Source of the DNA: Methylacidiphilum sp.
GTDB taxonomy: Bacteria > Verrucomicrobiota > Verrucomicrobiia > CAIQCK01
Assembly: GCA_020718125.1 (NCBI GenBank)
Contig: DYDC01000093.1
Location: 1 to 9,049, forward strand
Length of the DNA stretch: 9,049 nucleotides
Direction of reading: 5' to 3'
The notes below the pieces were generated by a model, which worked only from the letters and a program-made list of their open reading frames with translations, ran no database searches and was not told the origin of the DNA. The translations under genes were made by a program, and so were the position numbers. Position 1 is the stretch's first letter, and every line of letters begins with the position of its first letter. Positions 1-6,811 of this stretch are shown one piece after another.

Positions 1-206
1 ACCAGTTCCGCCCATTCCCATTCGGTCTCGGCGAGGTCCCGGACATTGAGGTCCACCAGGCGCAGTTCCCAATCCGTGGGCAGCATTGCCGCGACCGTCA
101 GCAGGCCGATGGGCGGGCACATGGTTTTCCGGCCCAAGCGCCGACAGATCTCTTCAAAATTCCAATACGAGCGCTCCGTCCGCGGACTGATGAGCAGCGT
201 TTTCAT
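1..206 (-). CDS. B12-binding-type radical SAM protein, second tandem copy (N-terminus only, runs off the left edge)
   Basis: Reading leftwards from an ATG at 206, the product starts MKTLLISPRTERSYWNFEEI and keeps open to the window edge (about 69 residues). Residue by residue it aligns without gaps to the first 69 residues of the neighbouring radical SAM protein, with roughly 38 identities (about 55%), including the WxF near residue 15, the GRK, the PP and LLTV stretch, and the VDL. It is therefore a tandem paralogue, and only the Rossmann-like cobalamin-binding-type domain lies in view; the CxxxCxxC motif would be outside. A second in-frame ATG at 212 overlaps the TGA of the upstream gene as ATGA, so translational coupling is likely. 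The 206 start is preferred because it aligns with the paralogue's start and has GGGAAA five bases upstream. Function beyond the family is unknown. Confidence 0.8.
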   Translation of the reverse strand, partial: MKTLLISPRTERSYWNFEEICRRLGRKTMCPPIGLLTVAAMLPTDWELRLVDLNVRDLAETEWEWAEL

Positions 207-208
207 GA

Positions 209-1840
209 TCATTTCCCGGTGCGGCGTGTGCCGCGTTCCGGCTCCGGCCGCCCGGCCTCCTCCCCGCAAGCCGGGGCCGGCATCGCGCCCACCGCTTGGC
301 ACACCACCGCACGGATGCGGAACATGTCCTCGGCTTGGACGCACCCGGTTATATACTTCCTGATGCGGCTTGGATTTCTTTTCAGTATTCCGAAAATGTT
401 CCTCCAATACTGAAACCGGCACGGAGACAGGATTCCCTGGCGCCAGCACAATCGAAGAAAACCGGCAAGGTTTGTCCCGGGCGAGCTTGGCGGACGATGC
501 CGCCGGGCCGTGTTGGGGGACAGAGGTTTGTCCACGGCCTTCGCCATGGCCGCGCGTGTGGGTCGCATGGCCAGGTGATAGCGATAGTTCCGGGCGAGAA
601 AACGGGATGGCTCGTAGAGACTATCCCACACCATCCGGTGATCGCTCAGAATATCGGTTTCAGGCCTGCTTGGAACGTAGTTTAAGTGCGGCACGACGGT
701 TGTTTCGCCGGTTGGTCGGTTCAAGACAAGCCGGTTCTCCGTGGCCAGCCGCTTCCACAGACGGGTGTCCGGCGGCACTTGCAGGGTGTTGATCATCACG
801 ATCGGAATGCAGGTCCTTTCGACCAGAGAACAAATCCGCCCGCCTGCGCCCGGCTTCTCGCCATCCATGCCGAGGACGAAACTTCCGATCACCGACAGGC
901 CGTTGCGAGTGATGTTATTCAAGGATTCCTCGATGGGATTCCGGATGTTCTGGAACTTCCCCGCCACAGCGAGCGCATCCTTGTCTGACGATTCAATCCC
1001 CACAAAAACGAAACTGAAATTGGCCGCCGTCATCAGGTCTATCATCTCCGAGTTCTGTCCGAGATTGACCGACGCCTGCGTTCCGTAAACAAACGATTCT
1101 CCGTGCGTCTTGTTCCACGGCGTCAGCTTCGCCAGCACAGCGCGCGCGTGCGCCTTGTTGGCGATGAAATTATCGTCGCTGATGAAGACCGTTCCACGGT
1201 ATCCGAGCCGATCAAGCTCCTCCAGTTCCGCGACCACTTGCTCCGGCGTCTTGAATCTCGGCTTTTGCCCATACAGGTTGACCACGTCGCAGAACTCACA
1301 ATCGAAACAACAACCGCGCGATGTTTGCACCGCCATGTTGGCGTAATCATCGAGACGCACCAGGTCAAACCGCGGCACCGGCGAGGCGGACAAGTCCGGC
1401 TTCTCAGGATGCGCGAAGACACCGCGCGTCCGGCCCTCCTTCAGTGCCTGCAGCAACAAGGGCAGCGTGTTCTCCGCCTCGCCGCGCACAAGGAAATCAC
1501 AGCCGGCCGCCAGCACCTCATCGGACATGCTGGTGGCATACGGACCGCCCACGACAGTGGCCTTGCCCCGTCGCCTGGCTTCCCCGATGATTTGCCGGAC
1601 GCTGTCCTGATGAACCACCATCCCGGTGATCATCACCAGGTCAGCCCAGAGCCAGTCCGCCTCGGTCAGTTCCTGCGTCTGGAGGTCCACCACGCGCAGT
1701 TGCCAGTCCGGCGGCAGCATTGCGCCCACCGTCAGCAAGCTGAGAGGAGGGAAAAGGGCCTTTCGTCCCACCAACCGGCATACTTCCGGGAAAGACCAGA
1801 ACGACGACCGAGCCTTCGGATTGATCAACAATGCTCTCAT
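209..1840 (-). CDS. B12-binding-domain radical SAM protein, DUF4070/HpnP-like class
   Basis: The 543-residue product has an N-terminal cobalamin-binding-type Rossmann domain (about residues 1-130, with GGP at 98-100). A radical SAM core follows, whose CxxxCxxC cluster motif is CCFDCEFC, with cysteines at 177, 181 and 184. The SDDNFIANK stretch near 221 and FVGIESSD are typical of the group whose C-terminal part is DUF4070, which includes the hopanoid C-2 methylase HpnP. I see no DxHxxG in the N-terminal domain, so classical base-off/His-on cobalamin binding is not shown. Family members use a [4Fe-4S] cluster and SAM to start radical chemistry, often methylation or rearrangement of lipids or natural products; the substrate here is unknown. 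The start at 1840 (MRALLINP) fits the family, although no strong ribosome site precedes it. The last roughly 40 residues look unconserved. The next paralogue overlaps its stop, suggesting one operon. Confidence 0.85.
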   Translation of the reverse strand: MRALLINPKARSSFWSFPEVCRLVGRKALFPPLSLLTVGAMLPPDWQLRVVDLQTQELTEADWLWADLVMITGMVVHQDSVRQIIGEARRRGKATVVGGPYATSMSDEVLAAGCDFLVRGEAENTLPLLLQALKEGRTRGVFAHPEKPDLSASPVPRFDLVRLDDYANMAVQTSRGCCFDCEFCDVVNLYGQKPRFKTPEQVVAELEELDRLGYRGTVFISDDNFIANKAHARAVLAKLTPWNKTHGESFVYGTQASVNLGQNSEMIDLMTAANFSFVFVGIESSDKDALAVAGKFQNIRNPIEESLNNITRNGLSVIGSFVLGMDGEKPGAGGRICSLVERTCIPIVMINTLQVPPDTRLWKRLATENRLVLNRPTGETTVVPHLNYVPSRPETDILSDHRMVWDSLYEPSRFLARNYRYHLAMRPTRAAMAKAVDKPLSPNTARRHRPPSSPGTNLAGFLRLCWRQGILSPCRFQYWRNIFGILKRNPSRIRKYITGCVQAEDMFRIRAVVCQAVGAMPAPACGEEAGRPEPERGTRRTGK

Positions 1841-1928
1841 GAAACCAAGTCAGACAATAAACCCGACTCTAACCCCCTACAGTCATCGTGCAACGGCAAA
1901 ATCCGCCTGCAAGACGGCCCGTCGGATG

Positions 1929-2296
1929 TCAGCGGTCCTCAATCCAAGGAATCGTGTCTTCGCCGTGCTCGACATCGAGGAACATCGCGAAAATCTGGTC
2001 GCGCTTGATGCCGCGCAGTTTCATCTCGTTCATCAGATTCACGGCGTCCCGAATGTCGCGGTCGGTTTTCATCGCCGGGTCGGCAATGGCGGGTTTCTCC
2101 TAGTGCTGGAGCGGCATGGTGGGGCCGGCCCGCTTGGCGCTGTCGGGGAAAGCGGCTCCGTCTTCTCGATGTGGCGCGGGAGAATGCCGAAAACACCGAA
2201 CTGACAATCAACGGCCACCACCAGAATCCCGAACACGGCCAGAGCGAGGCCCACACTGATGACGACCTCAAAGAACCGCCGCAAGAGAGCTTTCAT
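1929..2296 (-). pseudogene. Small single-pass membrane protein gene, apparently broken by a frameshift and an in-frame TAG
   Basis: From an ATG at 2296 the product opens with MKALLRRFFEVV and a hydrophobic segment at residues 9-30, i.e. a short basic N-terminus and one membrane helix. An AAGGAG lies at 2307-2312, ten bases upstream. This frame ends at 2069 after 75 residues, but its tail from about residue 50 is Pro/Arg/Ser-rich with poor GC at third codon positions. From about 2145-2148 (GGGG on the plus strand) the -1 frame instead reads PDSAKRAGPTMPLQH with almost every codon GC-ending. It then meets TAG at 2100-2102 and continues EKPAIADPAMKTDRDIRD to a TGA at 1929, ending DTIPWIEDR. One missing base in the C-run plus one nonsense change would restore a protein of about 122 residues. 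Alternatively these are two small genes coupled by ATGA at 2069-2072. I do not recognise the family. Its orientation suggests it heads the radical SAM operon. Confidence 0.55.
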
Positions 2297-2487
2297 GCGC
2301 CATGCGCTCCTTATCACGAAGCGCCTGCTGGGAACAACGGCGATCCAGCCATCCCATGCCGTCATGTTTCGCGGGGCTGGAAAAGGAAATTGGGCTGAAA
2401 CGCTTGCTTGAAAGCGGGCCGGAACGGCGGTTACATCTTCGCCCGCCGCGCATGACGACAACCGTCCCGTGCGACAACGCTTTCTCA
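2297..2487. promoter_or_regulatory. Divergent intergenic region
   Basis: This 191-base gap lies between the leftward membrane-protein gene and the rightward ETF-QO gene, so it must hold the promoters of both if each starts its own transcript. I found no convincing -35/-10 pair. The plus-strand frame is open back to 2302, but the 62 codons before 2488 read as Arg/Ser-rich and do not resemble the family. The ATG at 2302 also overlaps the antisense Shine-Dalgarno sequence (2307-2312) of the leftward gene, so I treat the stretch as non-coding. Confidence 0.35.
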
Positions 2488-4368
2488 ATGACCGCACCAA
2501 ACACCGAGCCGCAACAGCCCGCCGTCGAGCGCCAGCGCATGGACGTGGACATTGTCTGCGTCGGCTTCGGCCCGGCCAACGCGGGTTTCCTCACGACGCT
2601 TGCGCGCCAGCTCAACAACCCCGACGGCACGCCGCGGTTCGAGAGCGCGGTCGCGCCCGGGATGCCGACGCGGGTCATCTGCTACGAGCGCGCCGACGAC
2701 ATCGGCTTTGGCGTGTCGGGCGTGGTGACCCGCGCACGCGCTATCCGCGCCACGTTCCCGGATTTCAAACCGGACCAGGTTCCGATGTGCGCGCCGGTGA
2801 AGGATGAGAAGGTGCTCTACCTGCTCGACCCGATCGGCGCGAGCCGGCGTTCCGCGACGTTGCGGTTCGGCGACGCGGTCATCCGCGCGCTGAAGTGGAT
2901 GCTGCCGGTGGAGCGCGAGGCGCTGGACTTGCCCTGCATCCCGCCGTTTCTGAGCAAGCACAACGGCCTGCTCTTCTCACTCGGCCAGTTCAACCAATGG
3001 GTCGGCCAGCAGTTGATGGCCGGCGGCGCGGTGCAGGTCTGGCCGTCCACGCCCGTCGCGGAGCCGATCATCGAGAACGAGTCCGTTGCCGGTGTGCGGC
3101 TGCTCGACCAAGGCGCCGACAAGCGGGGCGAGCCAGTCGCCGGCTTCATGCCCGGCATGGATATTCGCGCGGCACTCACGGTCGTCGGCGACGGCCCCGT
3201 TGGCGGGGTCGGCTCGCAACTCGACCATCACTTCGGTCTGCCGCCGGGCAACCACGCCCGCGACTGGGCCGTCGGCATGAAGATGGTCGTCAACCTGCGC
3301 GAGGACTGTGAGTTGAAGCCGGGCATGGTCTATCACACGTTCGGCTATCCCGAACCGGAGATATTCGGGTTCCTCTACGTTTATCCCGACCGTGTCGCGT
3401 CGCTGGGCATCTTCGTGCCGTCGTGGTTCGACAGCCCGGTGCGCACGAGCTACCGCTACCTGCAACACTGGATTCTCCATCCGTATCTCTGGCGCCACCT
3501 CGAAGGCGCCACGCTCCGCTCGTGGGGCGCGAAGACGTTGCAGGAATCCGGCCGGCGCGGCGAGCCGTGGCTGGCCGGCAACGGCTACGCGCGCATCGGC
3601 GAGGGCAGCGGCAGCACCAACGTGCTCACCGGCTCCGGCGTGGATGAGGCGTGGCAGACCGGCGTGTTGCTGGCCGAGGGCGTCGTCGAACTGCTGAAAG
3701 AGAAGAAACCGTTCACGCGCGAGAACCTCGAAGCCGCCTACGTGAAACGCCGCCGTGCGAACTGGGTGGATGTCGAGAACTGCATCGCGGAAAAATCGCG
3801 TGACGGTTTCCAGCGCGGCGTCGTCACCGGACTCATCGGCATGTTCCTCGCGGGCATCTCGAAAGGCAAACTTGCCGCGCCCGGCAAACCGTTGCGCCCG
3901 CATGAGCGGCTGCCGAGGTTGGAGGATTACTACCGCGGCAAGATTCCCGCTGGAGAGATTGCGAAGATCCGCGCCGAGTGCGCCGCCAAGGGCACGTCGG
4001 CCCACGCCGCGCTCATGGAGCGCGCAGGCTGGCCGGCGATTCCCTACGACGGCAAACTGCTCGTGTCGCAGCAGGACGCGCTGTTGATGGGCGGCAAGGT
4101 GCGGGCGCCCGCCGGCTACGCCGACCACGTCGTGTTCCTCTACCCGCACCTTTGCGAGCAGTGCGGCACCAAGCTCTGCATCGAGGTCTGCTCCGGCCAG
4201 GCCATCACCCCCAGCCCCGGCGGCAGCGTGCCCGCCTTCGACCGCGAGAAGTGCATCCACTGCGGCGCGTGCCTCTGGAACTGCGCCCAACCCCTGCCCG
4301 GCTCCCCTGACCGCACCAATATCGAGTTCCGCGCCGGCACCGGCGGTCTCCATTCGGCGGAGAACTGA
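2488..4368 (+). CDS. Electron transfer flavoprotein:quinone oxidoreductase-like protein with eight-Cys ferredoxin tail
   Basis: The 626-residue product (from the ATG at 2488) is an FAD and iron-sulfur enzyme of the ETF-QO/FixC class, which oxidises reduced ETF and passes electrons to membrane quinone. An FAD Rossmann motif DIVCVGFGPANAG lies near residues 20-33. The central GMVYHTFGYP and the stretch with SWGAKTLQESG match the ETF-QO core. The C-terminus carries C-x2-C-x4-C-x3-C (Cys 556, 559, 564, 568) and C-x2-C-x2-C-x3-C (Cys 589, 592, 595, 599), then an ending like the family's NIDW...GGGGP. Canonical ETF-QO binds one cluster with four cysteines; this protein has eight. The start is uncertain: 2452 and 2539 are other in-frame ATGs, none with a good ribosome site, and 2488 leaves a short lead before the FAD motif. 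The etfB-etfA pair downstream on the same strand supports the role. Confidence 0.88.
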   Translation: MTAPNTEPQQPAVERQRMDVDIVCVGFGPANAGFLTTLARQLNNPDGTPRFESAVAPGMPTRVICYERADDIGFGVSGVVTRARAIRATFPDFKPDQVPMCAPVKDEKVLYLLDPIGASRRSATLRFGDAVIRALKWMLPVEREALDLPCIPPFLSKHNGLLFSLGQFNQWVGQQLMAGGAVQVWPSTPVAEPIIENESVAGVRLLDQGADKRGEPVAGFMPGMDIRAALTVVGDGPVGGVGSQLDHHFGLPPGNHARDWAVGMKMVVNLREDCELKPGMVYHTFGYPEPEIFGFLYVYPDRVASLGIFVPSWFDSPVRTSYRYLQHWILHPYLWRHLEGATLRSWGAKTLQESGRRGEPWLAGNGYARIGEGSGSTNVLTGSGVDEAWQTGVLLAEGVVELLKEKKPFTRENLEAAYVKRRRANWVDVENCIAEKSRDGFQRGVVTGLIGMFLAGISKGKLAAPGKPLRPHERLPRLEDYYRGKIPAGEIAKIRAECAAKGTSAHAALMERAGWPAIPYDGKLLVSQQDALLMGGKVRAPAGYADHVVFLYPHLCEQCGTKLCIEVCSGQAITPSPGGSVPAFDREKCIHCGACLWNCAQPLPGSPDRTNIEFRAGTGGLHSAEN

Positions 4369-4380
4369 GCCGTTTCGCGG

Positions 4381-4426
4381 CTTCTCTTCGCTCTTGCTCT
4401 CGCTCTTGCTCTTGCTCTAACTCTTA
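4381..4426 (+). repeat. CTCTTG tract, left arm of an inverted repeat
   Basis: This is a pyrimidine-rich run of CTCTTG/CTCTCG hexamers ending in CTAACTCTTA. The 16 bases at 4403-4418 (CTCTTGCTCTTGCTCT) are the exact reverse complement of 4837-4852 on the far side of the four-helix-bundle gene. Because the unit has period six, the two arms can also pair in shifted registers, for example around 4389-4402. Confidence 0.8.
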
Positions 4427-4438
4427 GGCGGACAACGT

Positions 4439-4855
4439 ATGACCCCGACCTTCGACCACGAGAAACTCAAGGTTTACCGCCAAGCGGTTGTCTTCGTGGC
4501 GTGGTGTGACGAGATAATGCAGCGTTGTCCCGACAAGGCCGCTGTCAAAGATTGACTCGATCGGGCATCCACCAGCATTCCGCTGAACATTGCGGAAGGC
4601 AACGGCAAGTGGTCGGGCCGCGACCGCTGCCGGTTTCCAGAAATCGCTCGCGGGTCGGCAGTGGAGTGTGCCGCATGTTTGGACGTCTTCGTTGCCAAGA
4701 ACCGGCTGACAGTTGACGATGCGGAACCGGGAAAGAAACAGCTTTGCGAGATCGTGTCCATGCTGGTTGGGTTGATTCAGTCGGTCTCAAGCCGTGTTTC
4801 TGAAGAGTCGGCGGTGTATGCGGTTGAGAGCCAACGAGAGCAAGAGCAAGAGTAA
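4439..4855 (+). pseudogene. Four-helix-bundle protein, 23S rRNA intervening-sequence (S23/IVP) family, with internal TGA
   Basis: From the ATG at 4439, preceded by AGGCGG eight bases upstream, the frame reads FDHEKLKVYRQAVVFVAWCD. After an in-frame TGA at 4553-4555 (codon 39) it continues LDRASTSIPLNIAEGNGKWS, then ARGSAVECAACLDV, and ends with a TAA at 4853. The LDRAS..IPLNIAEG and ARGS..E motifs are hallmarks of the S23/IVP four-helix-bundle family, first known from ORFs inside intervening sequences of bacterial 23S rRNA; its biochemical role is unclear. Without the TGA it would be 138 residues, close to the family norm. The final residues ESQREQEQE and the stop codon are encoded by the right repeat arm. 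The downstream half is undamaged, so the lesion is recent, a sequencing error, or read through. The gene sits between ETF-QO and etfB, which are functionally unrelated to it, as a cassette. Confidence 0.8.
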
Positions 4856-4865
4856 GAGTTGAGAA
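4825..4865 (+). repeat. GAGCAA tract, right arm of an inverted repeat
   Basis: This purine-rich run (AGAGCAAGAGCAAGAG at 4837-4852, then TAAGAGTT) mirrors the left tract at 4403-4418 exactly over 16 bases. It encodes the last residues and stop of the four-helix-bundle gene and ends just before the start of etfB, so a stem formed with the left arm would come within about 22 bases of the etfB start codon. Confidence 0.8.
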
Positions 4866-4873
4866 ATGAAACC

Positions 4874-5686
4874 ATGAGCACACCATATCAAATCGTCGTC
4901 TGCGGCAGCATCGTGCCGGACCCGCTGCAGACACTGGAGCCGGTCGCCGGGCCGGCCGGGCCGGCGTTGAAGAACGAGATGATGCTGCCCGCCGTGCTGG
5001 ACCCGTGGGCGTGGCACGCGCTGTTCGAGGCCGCGCATCTGGCCAAAGGCGCGCCCGGCAGCAAAGTCTGGCTCGTCAGCATCGCGCCGAAGGCCAAGCT
5101 GCAACAAGTCATGATGACCGTCGCGCAGAAGGCGCCGTTCGAGCTGGTCGCGGTGGACGGACCGTCGAGCGGCTTCACCGAGGCTGCCGAGGCCGCCGCG
5201 ATCCTTGCCGACGCCATCAAGGCCATTCCGGGCCTCGACATGAAGAAGCTGCTGGTCTTCGGCGGCTGGGAATCCGCCTCGCGAGGCGCGGGCGCGACGA
5301 TGCAGATCATCGGCGAACGGCTCGGCATCACCGACCAGTTCCAGGGCGTGGACAAGCTCACCGTCGCCGCCGACGGTTCGCTGGAAATCCTCGAGCGCAT
5401 TGAAGGCGGCAAACACCAGGTTTCCAAATGCGCCGGCGCGCCCGCCGTCCTCGGCTGGGCCACGGGCAACCTGCCCGATCCGCCAAACAACCCGCAGACC
5501 GGCATGATGAACATGCGCACGATCATGCCCGCGCTCCAGCGTGCCAAGCCGGCGAAGCTCGCCGCCGAAGGCGTGAAGTTCGTCAGCGTCACGCAGCCCA
5601 GCCAGCGCCGCGGCACGAAGATCGTCAAGGATACGTCGCCCGACGAGATCGCGAAGGAAATCGTCTCGTGGATCACCGGCGAGTAA
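4874..5686 (+). CDS. etfB: Electron transfer flavoprotein beta subunit
   Basis: The 270-residue product is an ETF beta-type subunit, which pairs with EtfA to form the soluble carrier that takes electrons from dehydrogenases. The opening YQIVVCGSIVPDP and LDPWAWHALFEAAHLAK (near 42-58) correspond to the family's VKxVPD and NPxDExALExA regions. LPDPPNNPQTGMMNMRTIMPA (about 200-220) corresponds to its conserved PRYPSLPxIMxAKKK region. The stretch that normally carries the nucleotide-binding D-x-x-x-Q-x-G-P signature reads GWESASRGAGATM (about 131-143) and is clearly diverged. The product is slightly longer than the usual 250-255. An in-frame TTG at 4859 would add five residues, but the ATG at 4874 is preferred. 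The stop is followed 11 bases later by the first possible etfA start, so the two are co-translated. Confidence 0.9.
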   Translation: MSTPYQIVVCGSIVPDPLQTLEPVAGPAGPALKNEMMLPAVLDPWAWHALFEAAHLAKGAPGSKVWLVSIAPKAKLQQVMMTVAQKAPFELVAVDGPSSGFTEAAEAAAILADAIKAIPGLDMKKLLVFGGWESASRGAGATMQIIGERLGITDQFQGVDKLTVAADGSLEILERIEGGKHQVSKCAGAPAVLGWATGNLPDPPNNPQTGMMNMRTIMPALQRAKPAKLAAEGVKFVSVTQPSQRRGTKIVKDTSPDEIAKEIVSWITGE

Positions 5687-5703
5687 TCAGGGGGAACATG
5701 ACT

Positions 5704-6729
5704 ATGGAAACGATTCTGGTTCTTGCTCACACCGAAACCGACGGTTCGCTTGCCAAGCCCGCACTCGAAGCTCTTGCCGCGGCGAAGTCGCTCGGCGGCA
5801 CGCTTGTCGCCGGCCTCGTCGGCGACAACGTCCAGACCGCCGCCAACTGCATCGCTGGCTGGGGCGCGGCGAAGTTCCTCGCCGTCACCGGCGCGGACTT
5901 CGCGCACCCGCGCTACGCCACCGACGCCGCTGCGGCGGAAGCCATCGCCAAGGCCGCCGGCGCGACCGTCATCGTCGCCCCCGCCACCTCGCGCTGGAAC
6001 CGCGTGCTCTCCGGCGTCGCACATCGGCTCGGCGGACGCGCTGACACTCACGTCACCGCCATCGCGGCGGCCGGCGGCGCGATCAGCGTGAACCGCTGGT
6101 ATTACCGCCAGCGCATGGAGGCCGTCATCCAGCGCGCACAACGGCCGTGGGTCATCGCGCTCGATCCCGGCTGCGTGCCTGCATGGCAGGGTGATGCCGG
6201 CACCGCCGCCGTCGAGAACGTCGCCGTCACGCTCGCTGACGCGCAGAAGCGCACCGCCGTCACCGGCCTCAAAGCGCCCGCTGCCGACCAGCAAACCATA
6301 CGGCCCGACGCTGCGATGTTGCTCGTCGCCGGCGCGGGTTGGACCAAGAAACAGGCCGATGGCCAGACACACGTGCCCGATGCGGAGAAACTCATTCTGG
6401 GCTTCCTGAAGCTGACGCAGGCGTCGCTCGGCGGCAGCAAGTCGCTCGTGGACCTCGGCGGCGAGGGGCAGGCGGTGCTCTCATTCATGACGCACCTGCA
6501 CCAGATCGGCCAGACCGGCTCGACGCCGCGCCACCAGAAGGGCCTCTCGACCTGCTGCCACGGCGAGGAGCCGCACACGGTCGGCTGGCGGTTCGTCAAC
6601 GAGCGCCGCGCCATCAGCCTCGACCCGAACTGCGGCTGGGCGCGCGGCAAGGCCAACGTGCTTTACGTGGCCGACGCCTTCGCCGTGATGGCGAAGGTCA
6701 ACGAACTGCTCGCGCCCAAGAAAGCTTGA
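5704..6729 (+). CDS. etfA: Electron transfer flavoprotein alpha subunit, divergent form
   Basis: The 341-residue product starts METILVLAHTETDGSLAKPA, with the alpha-subunit N-terminal domain: alternating strands, and ATVIVAPATSRWNRVLSGVA like the family's LAAxxxxGRDLxPRxAA. The C-terminal FAD domain keeps GQTG (residues 269-272) and a VADAF ending like the usual VADY. Two signatures are replaced. The region of VGISGAIQH reads LSTCCHGEEPHTVGW (Cys 284, 285), and INKDPxAPIF becomes ISLDPNCGWARGKAN. The partner and FAD geometry may therefore be unusual. A run AGGGGGA at 5689-5695 is the ribosome site; it sits eight bases from the ATG at 5704 but only two from the ATG at 5698, so 5704 is preferred, with 5698 adding two residues. 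It is the third member of the ETF operon and forms a heterodimer with EtfB in the cytoplasm. Confidence 0.87.
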   Translation: METILVLAHTETDGSLAKPALEALAAAKSLGGTLVAGLVGDNVQTAANCIAGWGAAKFLAVTGADFAHPRYATDAAAAEAIAKAAGATVIVAPATSRWNRVLSGVAHRLGGRADTHVTAIAAAGGAISVNRWYYRQRMEAVIQRAQRPWVIALDPGCVPAWQGDAGTAAVENVAVTLADAQKRTAVTGLKAPAADQQTIRPDAAMLLVAGAGWTKKQADGQTHVPDAEKLILGFLKLTQASLGGSKSLVDLGGEGQAVLSFMTHLHQIGQTGSTPRHQKGLSTCCHGEEPHTVGWRFVNERRAISLDPNCGWARGKANVLYVADAFAVMAKVNELLAPKKA

Positions 6730-6811
6730 GACCTCAGATTGGTCGCGTTTGGACGGAACTTGTGTTACACGGTGCCGCGATCCAGGCGGACACGCGAAAC
6801 GAGGACTTATC

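Noticed and set aside
1914..1927. Palindrome GACGGCCCGTC between the small gene and the radical SAM gene
   Set aside because: It has only five pairs with a one-base centre, which is expected by chance in GC-rich sequence, and no T-run follows on either strand.
1103..2008. A 301-codon plus-strand open frame over the radical SAM gene
   Set aside because: It is His/Arg/Gln-rich and antisense to a gene with a canonical CxxxCxxC motif.
2302..2487. N-terminal extension of the ETF-QO starting at 2302
   Set aside because: The added 62 residues are Arg/Ser-rich, do not resemble the family and overlap the antisense Shine-Dalgarno site of the leftward gene.
2977..4353. A 458-codon minus-strand open frame across the ETF-QO gene
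   Set aside because: It is an Ala/Gly/Arg/Val-rich shadow of the ETF-QO gene.
4368..4382. Small hairpin AGCCG-TTTCG-CGGCT after the ETF-QO stop, as a terminator
   Set aside because: The stem is only five base pairs and is not followed by a T-run, and the same-strand ETF genes downstream argue against a stop here.
4553..4555. TGA in the S23 gene as a selenocysteine codon
   Set aside because: The family has no known selenoprotein members, the expected residue here is not Cys, and no clear SECIS-like hairpin was recognised directly after it.
5428..5703. Open frame extending etfA upstream into etfB
   Set aside because: The extension is an out-of-frame reading of etfB; AGGGGGA at 5689 marks the true start near 5704.
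4888..6372. A 494-codon minus-strand open frame across etfB and etfA
   Set aside because: It is a shadow of two clearly recognisable ETF genes on the other strand and has no family resemblance.
6730..6811. Promoter between etfA and the AAA+ gene
   Set aside because: TTGGTC/TTGGAC and TTACAC-like hexamers occur, but with spacings of 20 and 10 bases, so no credible -35/-10 pair can be claimed.
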